A stretch of 64,000 bases of DNA from Microvirga subterranea (GTDB lineage Bacteria; Pseudomonadota; Alphaproteobacteria; Rhizobiales; Beijerinckiaceae): the NCBI RefSeq assembly GCF_003350535.1, contig NZ_QQBB01000001.1:730727-794726 (forward strand), given 5' to 3'. Below the pieces are notes generated by a model. The model was not told the origin of the DNA. It did not search any database and worked only from the letters and a program-made list of their open reading frames with translations. The stretch's first letter is position 1, and each line of letters opens with the position of its first letter. Both the position numbers and the translations under genes were made by a program. This document shows, in pieces, positions 9,096-17,964 of the stretch.

Positions 9096-10307
9096 ATGGC
9101 GCTCTCGGGCAAACGGATCCTCCTCGTCATCGGCGGCGGCATCGCGGCCTACAAGTCCCTCGACCTGATCCGCCGCCTGCGCGAGCGCGGCGCCTCCGTC
9201 CGCTGCATCATGACGAAGGGCGCCCAGGAGTTCGTGACGCCGCTCGCGGCCTCCGCGATCTCGGGCCAGCGCACGCACACGGACCTGTTCGACCGGGAGG
9301 ACGAGGCGGATATCGGCCATATCCGCCTGGCGCGGGATGCGGACGCGGTCGTGGTCGCGCCCGCCACCGCCAACCTGATGGCCAAGATGGCCGGCGGCCA
9401 TGCGGACGATCTCGCGTCCACGGTGCTGCTCGCTACGACGCTCCCGATCCTGATCGCCCCGGCCATGAACGTGCGCATGTGGCTGCACCCGGCGACGCAG
9501 CGCAACCTCGCGGCCCTTCAAGGGGACGGCGTGCGGGTCGTGGGTCCCAACGAGGGCGCGATGGCCGAGGCCGAGACGGGACCCGGCCGCATGTCCGAGC
9601 CGCTGGAGATCGTCGCGGCCGTCGAACGGCTTCTCGCCCCCTCTGGGCCGCTTGCCGGCAGACACGTGATCGTCACCTCGGGCCCGACCCATGAGCCGAT
9701 CGATCCGGTGCGCTACATCGCCAACCGCTCCTCCGGCAAGCAGGGCCATGCCATCGCGAAGGCGGCGGCGGAGGCGGGCGCACGGGTGACCCTGGTGTCC
9801 GGGCCGGTCGACCTGCCGGATCCCGCCGGCGTCACCACCATCCGGGTCGAAAGCGCGCGGGACATGCTCGCGGCCGTGGAGCAGGCGCTTCCCGCCGATA
9901 TCGGCATCTTCGCGGCCGCCGTCGCCGACTGGCGCGTGGCGAATGCGGGCGAGCAGAAGATCAAGAAGGACGGCGGCAGGCTGCCGGAATTAGCTCTGAC
10001 CGAGAATCCCGACATCCTCGCCACCATCTCCCGTCGCAACGAAGGGCGTCCCCCCCTGATGGTCGGGTTCGCGGCTGAGACCGAGCACGTGATCGAATAC
10101 GCCAAGCGCAAGCTTGCCAAGAAGGGCTGCGACCTCATCGTGGCCAACGACGTGTCGGCGGAAGGCGGCGTGATGGGCGGCGACCGGAACACGGTGCACC
10201 TCGTCAGCCAGGCCGGGGTCGAGACCTGGCCGACTCTCGACAAGGCGGAGGTCGCGCGCCGGCTGGTCGAGCGGCTCGGAACCTGGAACGTGGGCGGCAA
10301 GGCATGA
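9096..10307 (+). CDS. coaBC: Bifunctional phosphopantothenoylcysteine decarboxylase / phosphopantothenate-cysteine ligase
   Basis: 403 residues starting [20 protein letters not shown], 2 bp after ubiB; a longer open frame runs into ubiB but this ATG fits the family. The N-terminal CoaC flavoprotein part (1-185) carries [12 protein letters not shown] and the PxMNxxMW motif as APAMNVRMW. The C-terminal CoaB part carries [15 protein letters not shown], the NxSSGKQG motif and KIKKDG. It performs two successive steps of coenzyme A synthesis. Its last 4 bases overlap the dut start (ATGA), indicating translational coupling. Confidence 0.97.
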   Translation: MALSGKRILLVIGGGIAAYKSLDLIRRLRERGASVRCIMTKGAQEFVTPLAASAISGQRTHTDLFDREDEADIGHIRLARDADAVVVAPATANLMAKMAGGHADDLASTVLLATTLPILIAPAMNVRMWLHPATQRNLAALQGDGVRVVGPNEGAMAEAETGPGRMSEPLEIVAAVERLLAPSGPLAGRHVIVTSGPTHEPIDPVRYIANRSSGKQGHAIAKAAAEAGARVTLVSGPVDLPDPAGVTTIRVESARDMLAAVEQALPADIGIFAAAVADWRVANAGEQKIKKDGGRLPELALTENPDILATISRRNEGRPPLMVGFAAETEHVIEYAKRKLAKKGCDLIVANDVSAEGGVMGGDRNTVHLVSQAGVETWPTLDKAEVARRLVERLGTWNVGGKA

Positions 10308-10774
10308 GCCGCCTGCTCCGCATCCGGCGCCTGGACCACAACCGGGACCTGCCGCTCCCACGCTATGAGACGGCCGGGGCCGCCGGCATGGATCTCGTGG
10401 CCGCCAATCCGGCGGATGCCCCTGTCGTGCTGGCGCCCTCACAACGCGCCCTCGTTCCGACCGGCCTCGTGATCCAGCTCGAGCCCGGATACGAGGCGCA
10501 GGTGCGTCCCCGGTCCGGCCTCGCCCTGAAGCATGGCGTGACGGTTCTCAATGCGCCGGGCACCATCGACGCGGATTATCGCGGCGAGGTGCAGGTGCTG
10601 CTCGTCAATCTAGGCCAGGAGCCGTTCACGATCACCCGCGGCATGCGCATCGCCCAGATGGTGGTGGCTCCCGTCACCGTGGTGGAGCTGGTGGAGGTGG
10701 AGGATGTGGACGAGACTGCGCGTTCCGCGTCGGGCTTCGGATCGACAGGGCTCGTGAGGACCGAGAACTCATGA
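10304..10774 (+). CDS. dut: dUTP diphosphatase (dUTPase)
   Basis: 156 residues with all five dUTPase motifs in order: [43 protein letters not shown] and the C-terminal glycine-rich FGSTG. The homotrimeric enzyme hydrolyses dUTP to dUMP, preventing uracil incorporation and feeding dTMP synthesis. It overlaps coaBC by 4 bp at its start and the Rrf2 gene by 4 bp at its end. The coaBC-dut pairing is widespread in Proteobacteria. Confidence 0.97.
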   Translation: MSRLLRIRRLDHNRDLPLPRYETAGAAGMDLVAANPADAPVVLAPSQRALVPTGLVIQLEPGYEAQVRPRSGLALKHGVTVLNAPGTIDADYRGEVQVLLVNLGQEPFTITRGMRIAQMVVAPVTVVELVEVEDVDETARSASGFGSTGLVRTENS

Positions 10775-11220
10775 ACTTTCTCTCCCGCCGTTCCCTGCTG
10801 GCCATCGCGGCCGTCACGGACATCGCCCTCCATGCGCGCCCCATGCCGGTTTCGGCCAAGGCGCTGGCGGCGCGGCACAACCTGCCGCCGCGCCATCTCG
10901 AACCGGTGCTTCAGGCCCTCGTGCGCCACGGCATCCTCAAGGGCGTGCGCGGCCCGCGCGGCGGCTACGAGCTCGCCCGGGAACGGCGGCGGATCACGGC
11001 GGGCGACATCGTGCGCGTCGCCATCACGGCGACTGAAGAGGACGCCGCCTCGCCACGGCCCGAATCCCGGCTGGCGGAGCGTGTGGTCGAGCCCCTCGTG
11101 AAGCGCGGAACCGAAGCGTTCCTGGCGGAATTGGATCAGGTGACGGTCGAGGATCTCTGCAGTCAGGCTCAGGCCGAGGCGGCCGTCGAACCGAATGTAC
11201 CGGTTGATTTCACGATATAG
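10771..11220 (+). CDS. Rrf2 family transcriptional regulator
   Basis: 149 residues. The N-terminal winged helix-turn-helix (about residues 8-75) includes [20 protein letters not shown] and the wing [18 protein letters not shown], typical of Rrf2. The three clustered cysteines that hold Fe-S clusters in IscR, NsrR and RirA are absent; the only cysteine is near the C-terminus (VEDLCSQ), so the protein resembles the cluster-free CymR type, which senses cysteine status. It overlaps dut by 4 bp and precedes cysK by 75 bp. A perfect inverted repeat covers its stop codon. Control of cysK is inferred from this context. Confidence 0.9.
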   Translation: MNFLSRRSLLAIAAVTDIALHARPMPVSAKALAARHNLPPRHLEPVLQALVRHGILKGVRGPRGGYELARERRRITAGDIVRVAITATEEDAASPRPESRLAERVVEPLVKRGTEAFLAELDQVTVEDLCSQAQAEAAVEPNVPVDFTI

Positions 11221-11231
11221 TATGTGAAATC
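11206..11231. promoter_or_regulatory. Candidate Rrf2 operator upstream of cysK
   Basis: A perfect inverted repeat GATTTCAC-N10-GTGAAATC spans the stop codon of the Rrf2 gene and ends 64 bp before the cysK start codon. The spacer is AT-rich (GATATAGTAT), which would also suit a -10 region. The size (26 bp, dyad) matches Rrf2 dimer sites. Assignment to this regulator is inference. Confidence 0.55.
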
Positions 11232-11295
11232 AGGCAATTATCGACAACTGCTGCAAAAAGGAATAAAGATCTCCTGTATTTCGAGGAGGACCCCC

Positions 11296-12279
<984 letters not shown>

Positions 12280-12303
12280 GCCTCGTCGCACGCGTCACGG
12301 ATC

Positions 12304-12330
12304 AAGGCGGCTTCGGCCGCCTTTTTCTTT
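12304..12330 (+). terminator. Intrinsic terminator of cysK
   Basis: An 8-bp stem (AAGGCGGC / GCCGCCTT) with a TTCG loop, followed by TTTCTTT, 24 bp after the cysK stop. Confidence 0.9.
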
Positions 12331-12349
12331 GGCTCAAAAGCTTTTGACC

Positions 12350-12378
12350 GAGGTTCTGCCAAGCGTGACCAGAACCTC
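12350..12378. promoter_or_regulatory. Operator-like inverted repeat upstream of the small-protein cluster
   Basis: Perfect 9-bp arms GAGGTTCTG and CAGAACCTC separated by 11 nt (centre to centre about two helical turns), ending 42 bp before the first start codon of the cluster. A 12-bp palindrome CAAAAGCTTTTG lies just upstream at 12335-12346. The spacing fits a dimeric repressor site better than a terminator. No cognate regulator is encoded next to it. Confidence 0.5.
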
Positions 12379-12420
12379 TCCGGCTGCGCCGTGTTCTCCC
12401 CCCAGCAAAAGGAGTTCCCC

Positions 12421-12771
12421 ATGGCGGAAAGACACGCCCCCCATTCGTTGAAAGACCAGAGTGCGGACCAGATCCGCAACGAGCAGCGCGGCGGAAACGA
12501 CAGCCCGGTCGATCCCAACCGCGACGGCGGGCCGGAGGCCAACGCCACCATGCGCCGCGTCTGGGACGAACCCGGCGGGGAGGCGCACGCCTATCGCAAC
12601 GCCACGATGGGAGCGGGCGGCAAGGCGGACGATCACAGCGATCTCACGGCCGCCGAAACGCCCGAGACCACGAAGCACTTGAGCGATGCAAGCCTCGGCC
12701 CGGACGACAAGGACGCCACCGCCGAGGCGATCGAGCGCGCGACCGCCGTCAACGGCAAGGACAAGGGCTGA
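12421..12771 (+). CDS. Small hydrophilic, probably disordered protein (cluster member 1)
   Basis: 116 residues from MAERHAPHSLKDQSADQIRN, chosen because an AAAAGGAG ribosome site lies 6 bp upstream; an in-frame ATG at 12391 lacks one. The protein has no cysteine, about 10% glycine, many Asp/Glu/Lys/Asn, a single Trp, and no membrane segment or signal peptide, so disorder is likely. I recognise no family. It is the first of five consecutive plus-strand genes of similar composition, each with its own ribosome site, between the cysK terminator and a bidirectional terminator. The composition resembles hydrophilins, which accumulate under desiccation or osmotic stress; this role is inference. Confidence 0.75.
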   Translation: MAERHAPHSLKDQSADQIRNEQRGGNDSPVDPNRDGGPEANATMRRVWDEPGGEAHAYRNATMGAGGKADDHSDLTAAETPETTKHLSDASLGPDDKDATAEAIERATAVNGKDKG

Positions 12772-12775
12772 TCCC

Positions 12776-13060
12776 ATGCCCAAGAAGAACGACAATATCG
12801 TCGGCCGGCCCGAGGGCCCGCCGGTGGCCGGAGGCCACCAGACCCGTCAGCAGGCCGAGATCGTGAAGCAGGAAGGCGGCGGCCGGACGGATTCCGAGCG
12901 CGCTGCCGAGGCCGCGGAGCGGTCGCAGCTGCCCGGAAATCCGGCGATCGGCGGTTCCTCGAACGGGCATTCCGACCAGATGGGGTCCCGCGGCGCCGAG
13001 GACGACCGCAAGGTCGCCGGCGGGCTCTACCGGACCGAGAGAGACCACGACGAATCTTGA
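12776..13060 (+). CDS. Small hydrophilic, probably disordered protein (cluster member 2)
   Basis: 94 residues beginning MPKKNDNIVGRPEGPPVAGG, 4 bp after the stop of the preceding gene. About 16% glycine, no cysteine, no tryptophan and no hydrophobic stretch. A charged segment around residues 42-51 (DSERAAEAAE) could form a short helix; the rest looks disordered. The codon use is like that of its neighbours, which supports a real gene. The function is unknown. Confidence 0.7.
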   Translation: MPKKNDNIVGRPEGPPVAGGHQTRQQAEIVKQEGGGRTDSERAAEAAERSQLPGNPAIGGSSNGHSDQMGSRGAEDDRKVAGGLYRTERDHDES

Positions 13061-13078
13061 GAATCGCAGGAGAACCCC

Positions 13079-13324
13079 ATGGGCAATGCAGGCTACGGCA
13101 ACCACACGCAGGATTACGGCGACGCCGGGCGGACCGATCCCGCCAAGGAACAGGAACGCCAGGCATCGTCGACCAAGGGTGCCGGTAAGAAGGACCAAGC
13201 GGGTGACACCCCGCCGGCCGGACCCCACGCGGACCCCTCGCTGACCAATCCCGACGCCACGCCCGGCGCCGGAACGCTTCCCTCCGCCAGCCGGGACAGC
13301 GACGTCGATCCGGCTGGCGGCTGA
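13079..13324 (+). CDS. Small hydrophilic, probably disordered protein (cluster member 3)
   Basis: 81 residues starting MGNAGYGNHTQDYGDAGRTD, with an AGGAG ribosome site 7-8 bp upstream. Rich in Gly, Ala, Asp, Pro and Thr, without Cys, Trp or Phe. The C-terminal half is a proline/aspartate-rich tail (DPSLTNPDATPGAGTLP). No recognised domain. It belongs to the five-gene set by strand, spacing (18 bp from the preceding gene) and composition. Confidence 0.7.
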   Translation: MGNAGYGNHTQDYGDAGRTDPAKEQERQASSTKGAGKKDQAGDTPPAGPHADPSLTNPDATPGAGTLPSASRDSDVDPAGG

Positions 13325-13346
13325 CGACCCTTGTCAGGAGCGCACG

Positions 13347-13583
13347 ATGACAGGACACAAACCCTCCGAGCCCCGAGTTCCGACCGAGCGGCCCGATCCG
13401 AAGGCGGCGAACCGCAAGCCCGAGGCCGGGTCGGAGGACCGTCCGGGCTTCGACCTCGGCGGCGCATCGGATGAAAACACCACCGGCGTCGGCTCGAACA
13501 CGGTGCCGGGCGGTCCCCGCAGCAGCACTTCCAGCGGCTCCAACGCCAGCGGCCGCGCCGATGGCTCCGGCAGCGAGTCTTAG
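13347..13583 (+). CDS. Small hydrophilic, probably disordered protein (cluster member 4)
   Basis: 78 residues. The N-terminal half is proline- and charge-rich (MTGHKPSEPRVPTERPDPKA); the C-terminal half is almost entirely Gly/Ser/Asn (GPRSSTSSGSNASGRADGSG). About 17% glycine, no cysteine. An AGGAG lies 9 bp upstream of the ATG. No family recognised. Confidence 0.68.
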   Translation: MTGHKPSEPRVPTERPDPKAANRKPEAGSEDRPGFDLGGASDENTTGVGSNTVPGGPRSSTSSGSNASGRADGSGSES

Positions 13584-13602
13584 ATCCAGGAGAGGATGCA
13601 GC

Positions 13603-13770
13603 ATGGCTCAGTCCGACAGCAAGAAACCGAACCAGGCCAATGAGGACGATATCAGCGCCCCGCGCTTGACCCCGCAGGGGCGTGAGAACCCGAACGCCTC
13701 GGGCGAGGACTCCACCAACCCCATGGGCGAGGGCGCCAAGAAGGGGCAGGGCAGCAAGGCCGAGGGGTGA
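13603..13770 (+). CDS. Small hydrophilic, probably disordered protein (cluster member 5)
   Basis: 55 residues starting MAQSDSKKPNQANEDDISAP, with an AGGAGAGGA ribosome site 7 bp upstream of the ATG. Polar throughout, 13% glycine, no aromatic residue and no cysteine. Last gene of the cluster; a strong terminator follows 40 bp later. The function is unknown. Confidence 0.65.
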   Translation: MAQSDSKKPNQANEDDISAPRLTPQGRENPNASGEDSTNPMGEGAKKGQGSKAEG

Positions 13771-13810
13771 TCGCCCCTCGTTCATCATCCGGGGCGCACC
13801 GGACAGATAT

Positions 13811-13842
13811 GAAAAAGGCCGCCCGGAGGGGCGGCCTTTGTC
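13811..13842. terminator. Bidirectional intrinsic terminator between the small-protein cluster and typA
   Basis: A perfect 11-bp stem (AAAGGCCGCCC / GGGCGGCCTTT) with a 4-nt loop. It is flanked by T on the plus strand and by TTTTTC when read on the minus strand, so it can stop the converging small-protein and typA transcripts. Confidence 0.9.
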
Positions 13843-13860
13843 TCTTCGGAGCGGGAACGC

Positions 13861-15687
13861 TTACGCGCTCAGCGCTTCCTTCTGCTTCTCGGAGCGCTTG
13901 CGGTCGTTCGGATCCAGGATCGCCTTGCGGATGCGGATCGACTTCGGGGTCACCTCGACCAGCTCGTCGTCCTCGATCCAGGCGAGGGAGCGCTCGAGAG
14001 TCATGCGGATCGGCGGGGTCAGGCGCACCGCCTCGTCCTTGGAGGTGGTGCGGATGTTGGTGAGCTTCTTGCCCTTGAGCACGTTCACCTCGAGGTCGTT
14101 CTCGCGGTTGTGCTCGCCCACGATCATGCCCTGATAGACCTTCCAGCCGGGCTCGATCATCATCGGGCCGCGGTCTTCCAGGTTCCACAGGGCATAGGCC
14201 ACGGCCTCGCCCGAGTCATTGGAGATCAGCACGCCGTTGCGCCGTCCCGCGATCTCGCCCTTGTAGGGCTCGTAGGCATGGAACAGGCGGTTCATGATCG
14301 CGGTGCCGCGGGTGTCGGTCAGAAGCTCGCTCTGGTAGCCGATGAGGCCGCGGGTCGGAGCGTAGAACACGAGGCGCTGGCGGTTGCCGCCCGAGGGACG
14401 CATCTCGACCATCTCGGCGCGGCGCTCGGACATCTTCTGCACCACGACGCCGGAGAACTCCTCGTCCACGTCGATCACCACTTCCTCGACCGGCTCGAGA
14501 AGCCCGCCGTTCTCGTCCTTCTCGAACACCACGCGGGGACGCGACACGGCGAGCTCGAAGCCCTCGCGGCGCATGGTCTCGATCAGGATCGCGAGCTGGA
14601 GCTCGCCGCGGCCGGACACGTAGAACGAATCCTTGTCGGCGGCTTCCTCGATCTTCAGGGTGACGTTGCCTTCCGCTTCCTTGAACAGGCGGTCGCGGAT
14701 CATGCGGCTCGTCACCTTATCGCCCTCGGTGCCGGCAAGCGGGCTGTCGTTGACGATGAACGACATGGTCACGGTCGGCGGATCGATCGGCTGGGCCTGG
14801 ATCGGGATGTCGTTCTCAGGGGCGCAGAAGGTATCGGCCACCGAGCCCTTCACGAGGCCCGCGATGGACACGATGTCGCCCGCCTCGCCGACCTCGATCG
14901 GCTGGCGCTCGAGGCCGCGGAAGGCCAGGATCTTGGACACGCGGCCGCTCTCGACCACCTTGCCCTCGCGGTCGAGGACCTTGACCGTCTGGTTCGGCCT
15001 GACGGTGCCGGAGCTGATGCGGCCGGTGACGATGCGGCCCAGGAACGGGTTGGCTTCCAGCAGCGTGCCGAGCATGCGGAACGGGCCTTCCTCGGTCTTG
15101 GCCGGAGGCACGTGCTCGAGCACGAGGTCGAAGAGCGGGGCCAAGCCTTCGTCGCTCGGGCCTTCCGGGGACTTCGCCATCCAGCCGTTGCGGCCGGACC
15201 CGTAGAGGATCGGGAAGTCGAGCTGCTCGTCGGTGGCGTCGAGCGCCGCGAACAGGTCGAACACCTCGTTGATCACCTCCTGGTGACGGGCGTCCGGACG
15301 GTCGATCTTGTTGATCGCGACGATCGGCTTCAGGCCGATCTTGAGCGCCTTGGACACGACAAACTTGGTCTGCGGCATCGGGCCCTCGGCCGCGTCCACC
15401 AGAACGATTGCGCCGTCGACCATGCTCAGGATGCGCTCGACCTCGCCGCCGAAGTCCGCGTGGCCGGGGGTGTCGACGATGTTGATGCGGGTGTCCTTCC
15501 AGACGACCGAGGTCGCCTTGGCCAGGATGGTGATGCCGCGCTCCTTCTCCAGGTCGTTGGAGTCCATCGCGCGCTCTTCCACGCGCTGGTTCTCGCGGAA
15601 GGCGCCGGACTGCTGGAGCAGCTTGTCGACGAGGGTGGTCTTGCCATGGTCGACGTGGGCGATGATGGCGATGTTGCGCAGCTTCAT
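13861..15687 (-). CDS. typA: Translational GTPase TypA/BipA
   Basis: 608 residues from [20 protein letters not shown]. The open frame extends 31 codons upstream but the family begins here. The GTPase domain has G1 AHVDHGKTT, switch [16 protein letters not shown] and the NKID motif, followed by EF-G-like domains (about 200-480) and the TypA-specific C-terminal domain. It associates with ribosomes and 50S assembly, particularly in cold or other stress. It is a single-gene unit facing the small-protein cluster through a shared terminator. Confidence 0.97.
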   Translation of the reverse strand: MKLRNIAIIAHVDHGKTTLVDKLLQQSGAFRENQRVEERAMDSNDLEKERGITILAKATSVVWKDTRINIVDTPGHADFGGEVERILSMVDGAIVLVDAAEGPMPQTKFVVSKALKIGLKPIVAINKIDRPDARHQEVINEVFDLFAALDATDEQLDFPILYGSGRNGWMAKSPEGPSDEGLAPLFDLVLEHVPPAKTEEGPFRMLGTLLEANPFLGRIVTGRISSGTVRPNQTVKVLDREGKVVESGRVSKILAFRGLERQPIEVGEAGDIVSIAGLVKGSVADTFCAPENDIPIQAQPIDPPTVTMSFIVNDSPLAGTEGDKVTSRMIRDRLFKEAEGNVTLKIEEAADKDSFYVSGRGELQLAILIETMRREGFELAVSRPRVVFEKDENGGLLEPVEEVVIDVDEEFSGVVVQKMSERRAEMVEMRPSGGNRQRLVFYAPTRGLIGYQSELLTDTRGTAIMNRLFHAYEPYKGEIAGRRNGVLISNDSGEAVAYALWNLEDRGPMMIEPGWKVYQGMIVGEHNRENDLEVNVLKGKKLTNIRTTSKDEAVRLTPPIRMTLERSLAWIEDDELVEVTPKSIRIRKAILDPNDRKRSEKQKEALSA

Positions 15688-15866
15688 GGAGTAGAGACTT
15701 TCAATGCAAAGCGGCCCGGTCCGCGGCAAGCTTGACCGCGCCCCTGGCTCGAACCGGGCGAAAAATTGATGAAGCTGCAATATAGTGATGCGGGAGCCGC
15801 CGCAATAGGGCGGCGGTCAGAATATTCCTTGTGCGGCTAAGGTTTGCCGTTGAGGAAGGACGGGAA

Positions 15867-15888
15867 CGGCAGGGGAATTCCCCTGCCG
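15867..15888. repeat. Perfect 22-bp palindrome, possible terminator of the RGGD-repeat gene
   Basis: CGGCAGGGGAA followed immediately by TTCCCCTGCCG, a perfect uninterrupted palindrome, 8 bp beyond the stop codon of the minus-strand gene. As RNA it would fold with an AAUU loop. The following minus-strand sequence GTTCCCGTCCTTCC is only modestly T-rich. Confidence 0.6.
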
Positions 15889-15896
15889 CATCGGCC

Positions 15897-16580
15897 TTAA
15901 AGCCCGTTCTTCCGGCGGTCGTCGCCGGGCTCGAACCGCTTGTCGCGGGGCGTGCGGCCGCCGCGGTCGTCCCGCAGGGCGGCCGAGTCGTCGAGGCCCC
16001 GTCCGCGGCGTCCGCGCTCGGTCACGATGTCGTCGGCGCCCCGGGTCCGGGTGCGGGTCCGGTCGCCGGTCCGGCTGCGGCTGCGGGAGCCGTCGTCGAG
16101 GCCGGGGCCCTGTCGGTGATCGTCCCCGGCCCGCGCGACCTGTCCGTCATCCGCCCCGCGGCCCCGCCCGCGCCCGCCGTCGTCATCGCCGCCGCGGCCC
16201 CGGCCATGTCCGCCGCTGTCGGCCCTGCTGCCGCCGCGGCCGTCGCTCCGGGCGCCGTCATCCGAACCGCGGCCCCGTCCGCCCCGGTCGTCGCCGCCCC
16301 GGTCGTCGCCACCGCGGCCGCCGCCGTTGTCGTCCCCGCCTCGGCCGCCCCTGTCGCCACCGCCATGGTCGCCGCCGCGTCCACCGTGATCGCCACCACG
16401 CCCGCCGTCATCGCCGCCGCGTCCGCCGTCCCCTCCGCCGCGGTCGCCGTCACCGCCCCTCGCGAAAGCCGGCGACAGAATCGCGCCAGCGACCATCGCC
16501 GGAACCGCAGCCGCCGTCATGGACAGGAGGATCGCACCGAGAATGGGGGCGCTCGGGCCCTTCGAGATCTGCTTCGACAT
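15897..16580 (-). CDS. Exported Arg/Gly/Asp-rich repeat protein
   Basis: 227 residues. The N-terminus (MSKQISKGPSAPILGAILLS, then a hydrophobic run to about residue 38) looks like a signal peptide with an AFA cleavage site after Ala40. The mature part is almost wholly built of RGGD/GGD units (about residues 41-150), followed by an arginine/aspartate-rich tail (TGDRTRTRTRGADD). It has no cysteine and alternates positive and negative charge, so it is probably disordered, perhaps metal- or polyanion-binding. It is divergent from a second RGGD protein gene with a PepSY-like domain and a two-component system, sharing a 143-bp promoter region. No family function is known to me. Confidence 0.72.
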   Translation of the reverse strand: MSKQISKGPSAPILGAILLSMTAAAVPAMVAGAILSPAFARGGDGDRGGGDGGRGGDDGGRGGDHGGRGGDHGGGDRGGRGGDDNGGGRGGDDRGGDDRGGRGRGSDDGARSDGRGGSRADSGGHGRGRGGDDDGGRGRGRGADDGQVARAGDDHRQGPGLDDGSRSRSRTGDRTRTRTRGADDIVTERGRRGRGLDDSAALRDDRGGRTPRDKRFEPGDDRRKNGL

Positions 16581-16656
16581 CGTCTTTCTCCGTTGATGTG
16601 CGGCGCAGGAGGGCAGCGCCGATGCCGTGCAATCTGAACCGGCTGGGGCATGCGAA

Positions 16657-16675
16657 CCTGACGGGTGACGTCAGG
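16657..16675. promoter_or_regulatory. Inverted repeat in the divergent promoter of the two RGGD-protein genes
   Basis: CCTGACG-GGTGA-CGTCAGG, 7-bp perfect arms, 48 bp before the start codon at 16724 and 77 bp before the divergent start. A 13-base part of it (CTGACGGGTGACG) recurs exactly at 19394-19406 just after the sensor kinase gene, so it may be the response regulator's site. Confidence 0.45.
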
Positions 16676-16723
16676 GAAATATCAGCTTGGGCGTGCTAAG
16701 CTGGCGCGCTTGGGAAGAAATCC

Positions 16724-17302
16724 ATGAACCGGCGCCGCCTTGCAGTCCTGCTTTCGTCCGTCCTGGCCCTGGCCGCCGCGAACGTCACCGCACCCTCACC
16801 CGCCGTCGCGAAGGACGGGGGAGGCGGCGGCGGTGACGGCGGCGGTCGTGGCGGAGGTGACGGCGGCGGACGCGGGGGAGGAGACAACAGCGGACGCGGC
16901 AGCGACAACAGCGGCCGGGGCGGCGACGATGGCGGGCGTGGCCGCGGTGGAGACGACAGCGGTCGTGGAGACGACGGCCGTGGCCGAGGACGGGGCGGCG
17001 ACGACGATAACGGCGACCGGGGACGCGGGCGCGACGACGACGGACGCCGTGGCGGCGGCTGGGGCAGCACCTCCTCGGAGAATGCCCGCGACGCGGTCTC
17101 GCGAGGGTGGGCGCTCGCCCTGAGCACCGTGCTCCCCACGGTGTCGAAGGCCGTGCCCGGCCAAGTTCTCGAGGTGGACCTGCGCCAGTCCTGGACTGGC
17201 GAATGGCGCTACGAGTTCCTCGTCCTCACCCGCGACCGCCGCTACCGGGAGGTCGTGGTCGACGCCCGCCGCAACCAGGTCATCGAGATCAGGAGACGCT
17301 GA
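16724..17302 (+). CDS. Exported Gly/Asp/Arg-rich repeat protein with a PepSY-like C-terminal domain
   Basis: 192 residues. A signal peptide (about 1-29, cleavage after AVA) precedes a low-complexity region of GGGD, GRGGD and RGDD units (about 30-112). The last 70 residues form a folded domain with the pattern PGQVLEVDLRQ, WRYEFLVLTRD, REVVVDARRNQVIEI, which matches a PepSY/YpeB-type domain. Such proteins are often periplasmic and encoded beside PhoP/PhoQ-like systems, where they may modulate the sensor. Its stop codon overlaps the ATG of the response regulator gene (TGATG), implying co-translation. Confidence 0.75.
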   Translation: MNRRRLAVLLSSVLALAAANVTAPSPAVAKDGGGGGGDGGGRGGGDGGGRGGGDNSGRGSDNSGRGGDDGGRGRGGDDSGRGDDGRGRGRGGDDDNGDRGRGRDDDGRRGGGWGSTSSENARDAVSRGWALALSTVLPTVSKAVPGQVLEVDLRQSWTGEWRYEFLVLTRDRRYREVVVDARRNQVIEIRRR

Positions 17303-17964
17303 TGAGGATTCTGCTCATCGAGGACGAGCCGGCGATCGCCGCCGACGTGGCGGGCGCCCTCGCGGCGACTGGCTACGTGACCGACATCGCACGGGACGGC
17401 GAGGAGGGCTGGTTCAAGGCCTCGACCGAGGAGTACGACGCGCTCATCCTGGATCTCGGCCTGCCCAAGCTCGACGGCCTCTCGGTGGTGCGGCGCCTCC
17501 GGGAGGACGGCAGCCCGGTTCCGATCCTGGTCCTGACCGCCCGGGGCGCCTGGCTCCAGCGCGTCGAGGGCATCGACGCCGGGGCGGACGACTACCTCAC
17601 GAAGCCCTTCGAGATGGAGGAGCTTCTCGCCCGCCTGGCGGCCTTGCTGCGCCGGGTCGGACGGCACGTGACGCCGCTGATCGAGGTCGGGCCCTTGCGC
17701 ATCGACACGCGCCGACTGCGGGTGATGATCAACGGCCGGGCCATCGAGCTCTCGCCGCTCGAGTTCCGCCTGCTGCGCTACCTCGCCCACAACCGCGACC
17801 GGGTCGTCTCGCAGGGCGAGCTCGTGGAGCACGTCTACGGCAGCGACGAGCCGGAGAGCAACGCGGTCGAGGCCCTGGTGGCGCGCCTCCGGCGCAAGAT
17901 CGGGGCGGGCACGATCGAGACCCGCCGCGGCCACGGCTACATCATGGAGACCCCTGCGCCATGA
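17302..17964 (+). CDS. OmpR/PhoP-family response regulator
   Basis: 220 residues from MRILLIEDEPAIAADVAGAL. The receiver domain has the acidic pair in IEDE, the phospho-acceptor Asp51 in LILDLGLPKLDG, the conserved Thr in LTARG and Lys in TKPF. The C-terminal winged helix (about 125-216) ends with ETRRGHGYIM, typical of the OmpR class. It overlaps the PepSY-like gene by 1 bp and the kinase gene by 4 bp, so all three form one unit. The input signal is unknown; the PhoP/PhoQ relatives respond to divalent cations, acid or cationic peptides. Confidence 0.93.
   Translation: MRILLIEDEPAIAADVAGALAATGYVTDIARDGEEGWFKASTEEYDALILDLGLPKLDGLSVVRRLREDGSPVPILVLTARGAWLQRVEGIDAGADDYLTKPFEMEELLARLAALLRRVGRHVTPLIEVGPLRIDTRRLRVMINGRAIELSPLEFRLLRYLAHNRDRVVSQGELVEHVYGSDEPESNAVEALVARLRRKIGAGTIETRRGHGYIMETPAP

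Noticed and set aside
14110-15735. 541-codon plus-strand open frame opposite typA
   Set aside because: Antisense of a fully conserved GTPase gene; composition typical of a shadow.
15900-17060. Dense short DNA repeats that could suggest a CRISPR or satellite array
   Set aside because: The repeats are irregular and follow codon phase for RGGD units in two genes with signal peptides; there are no constant repeats with unique spacers.
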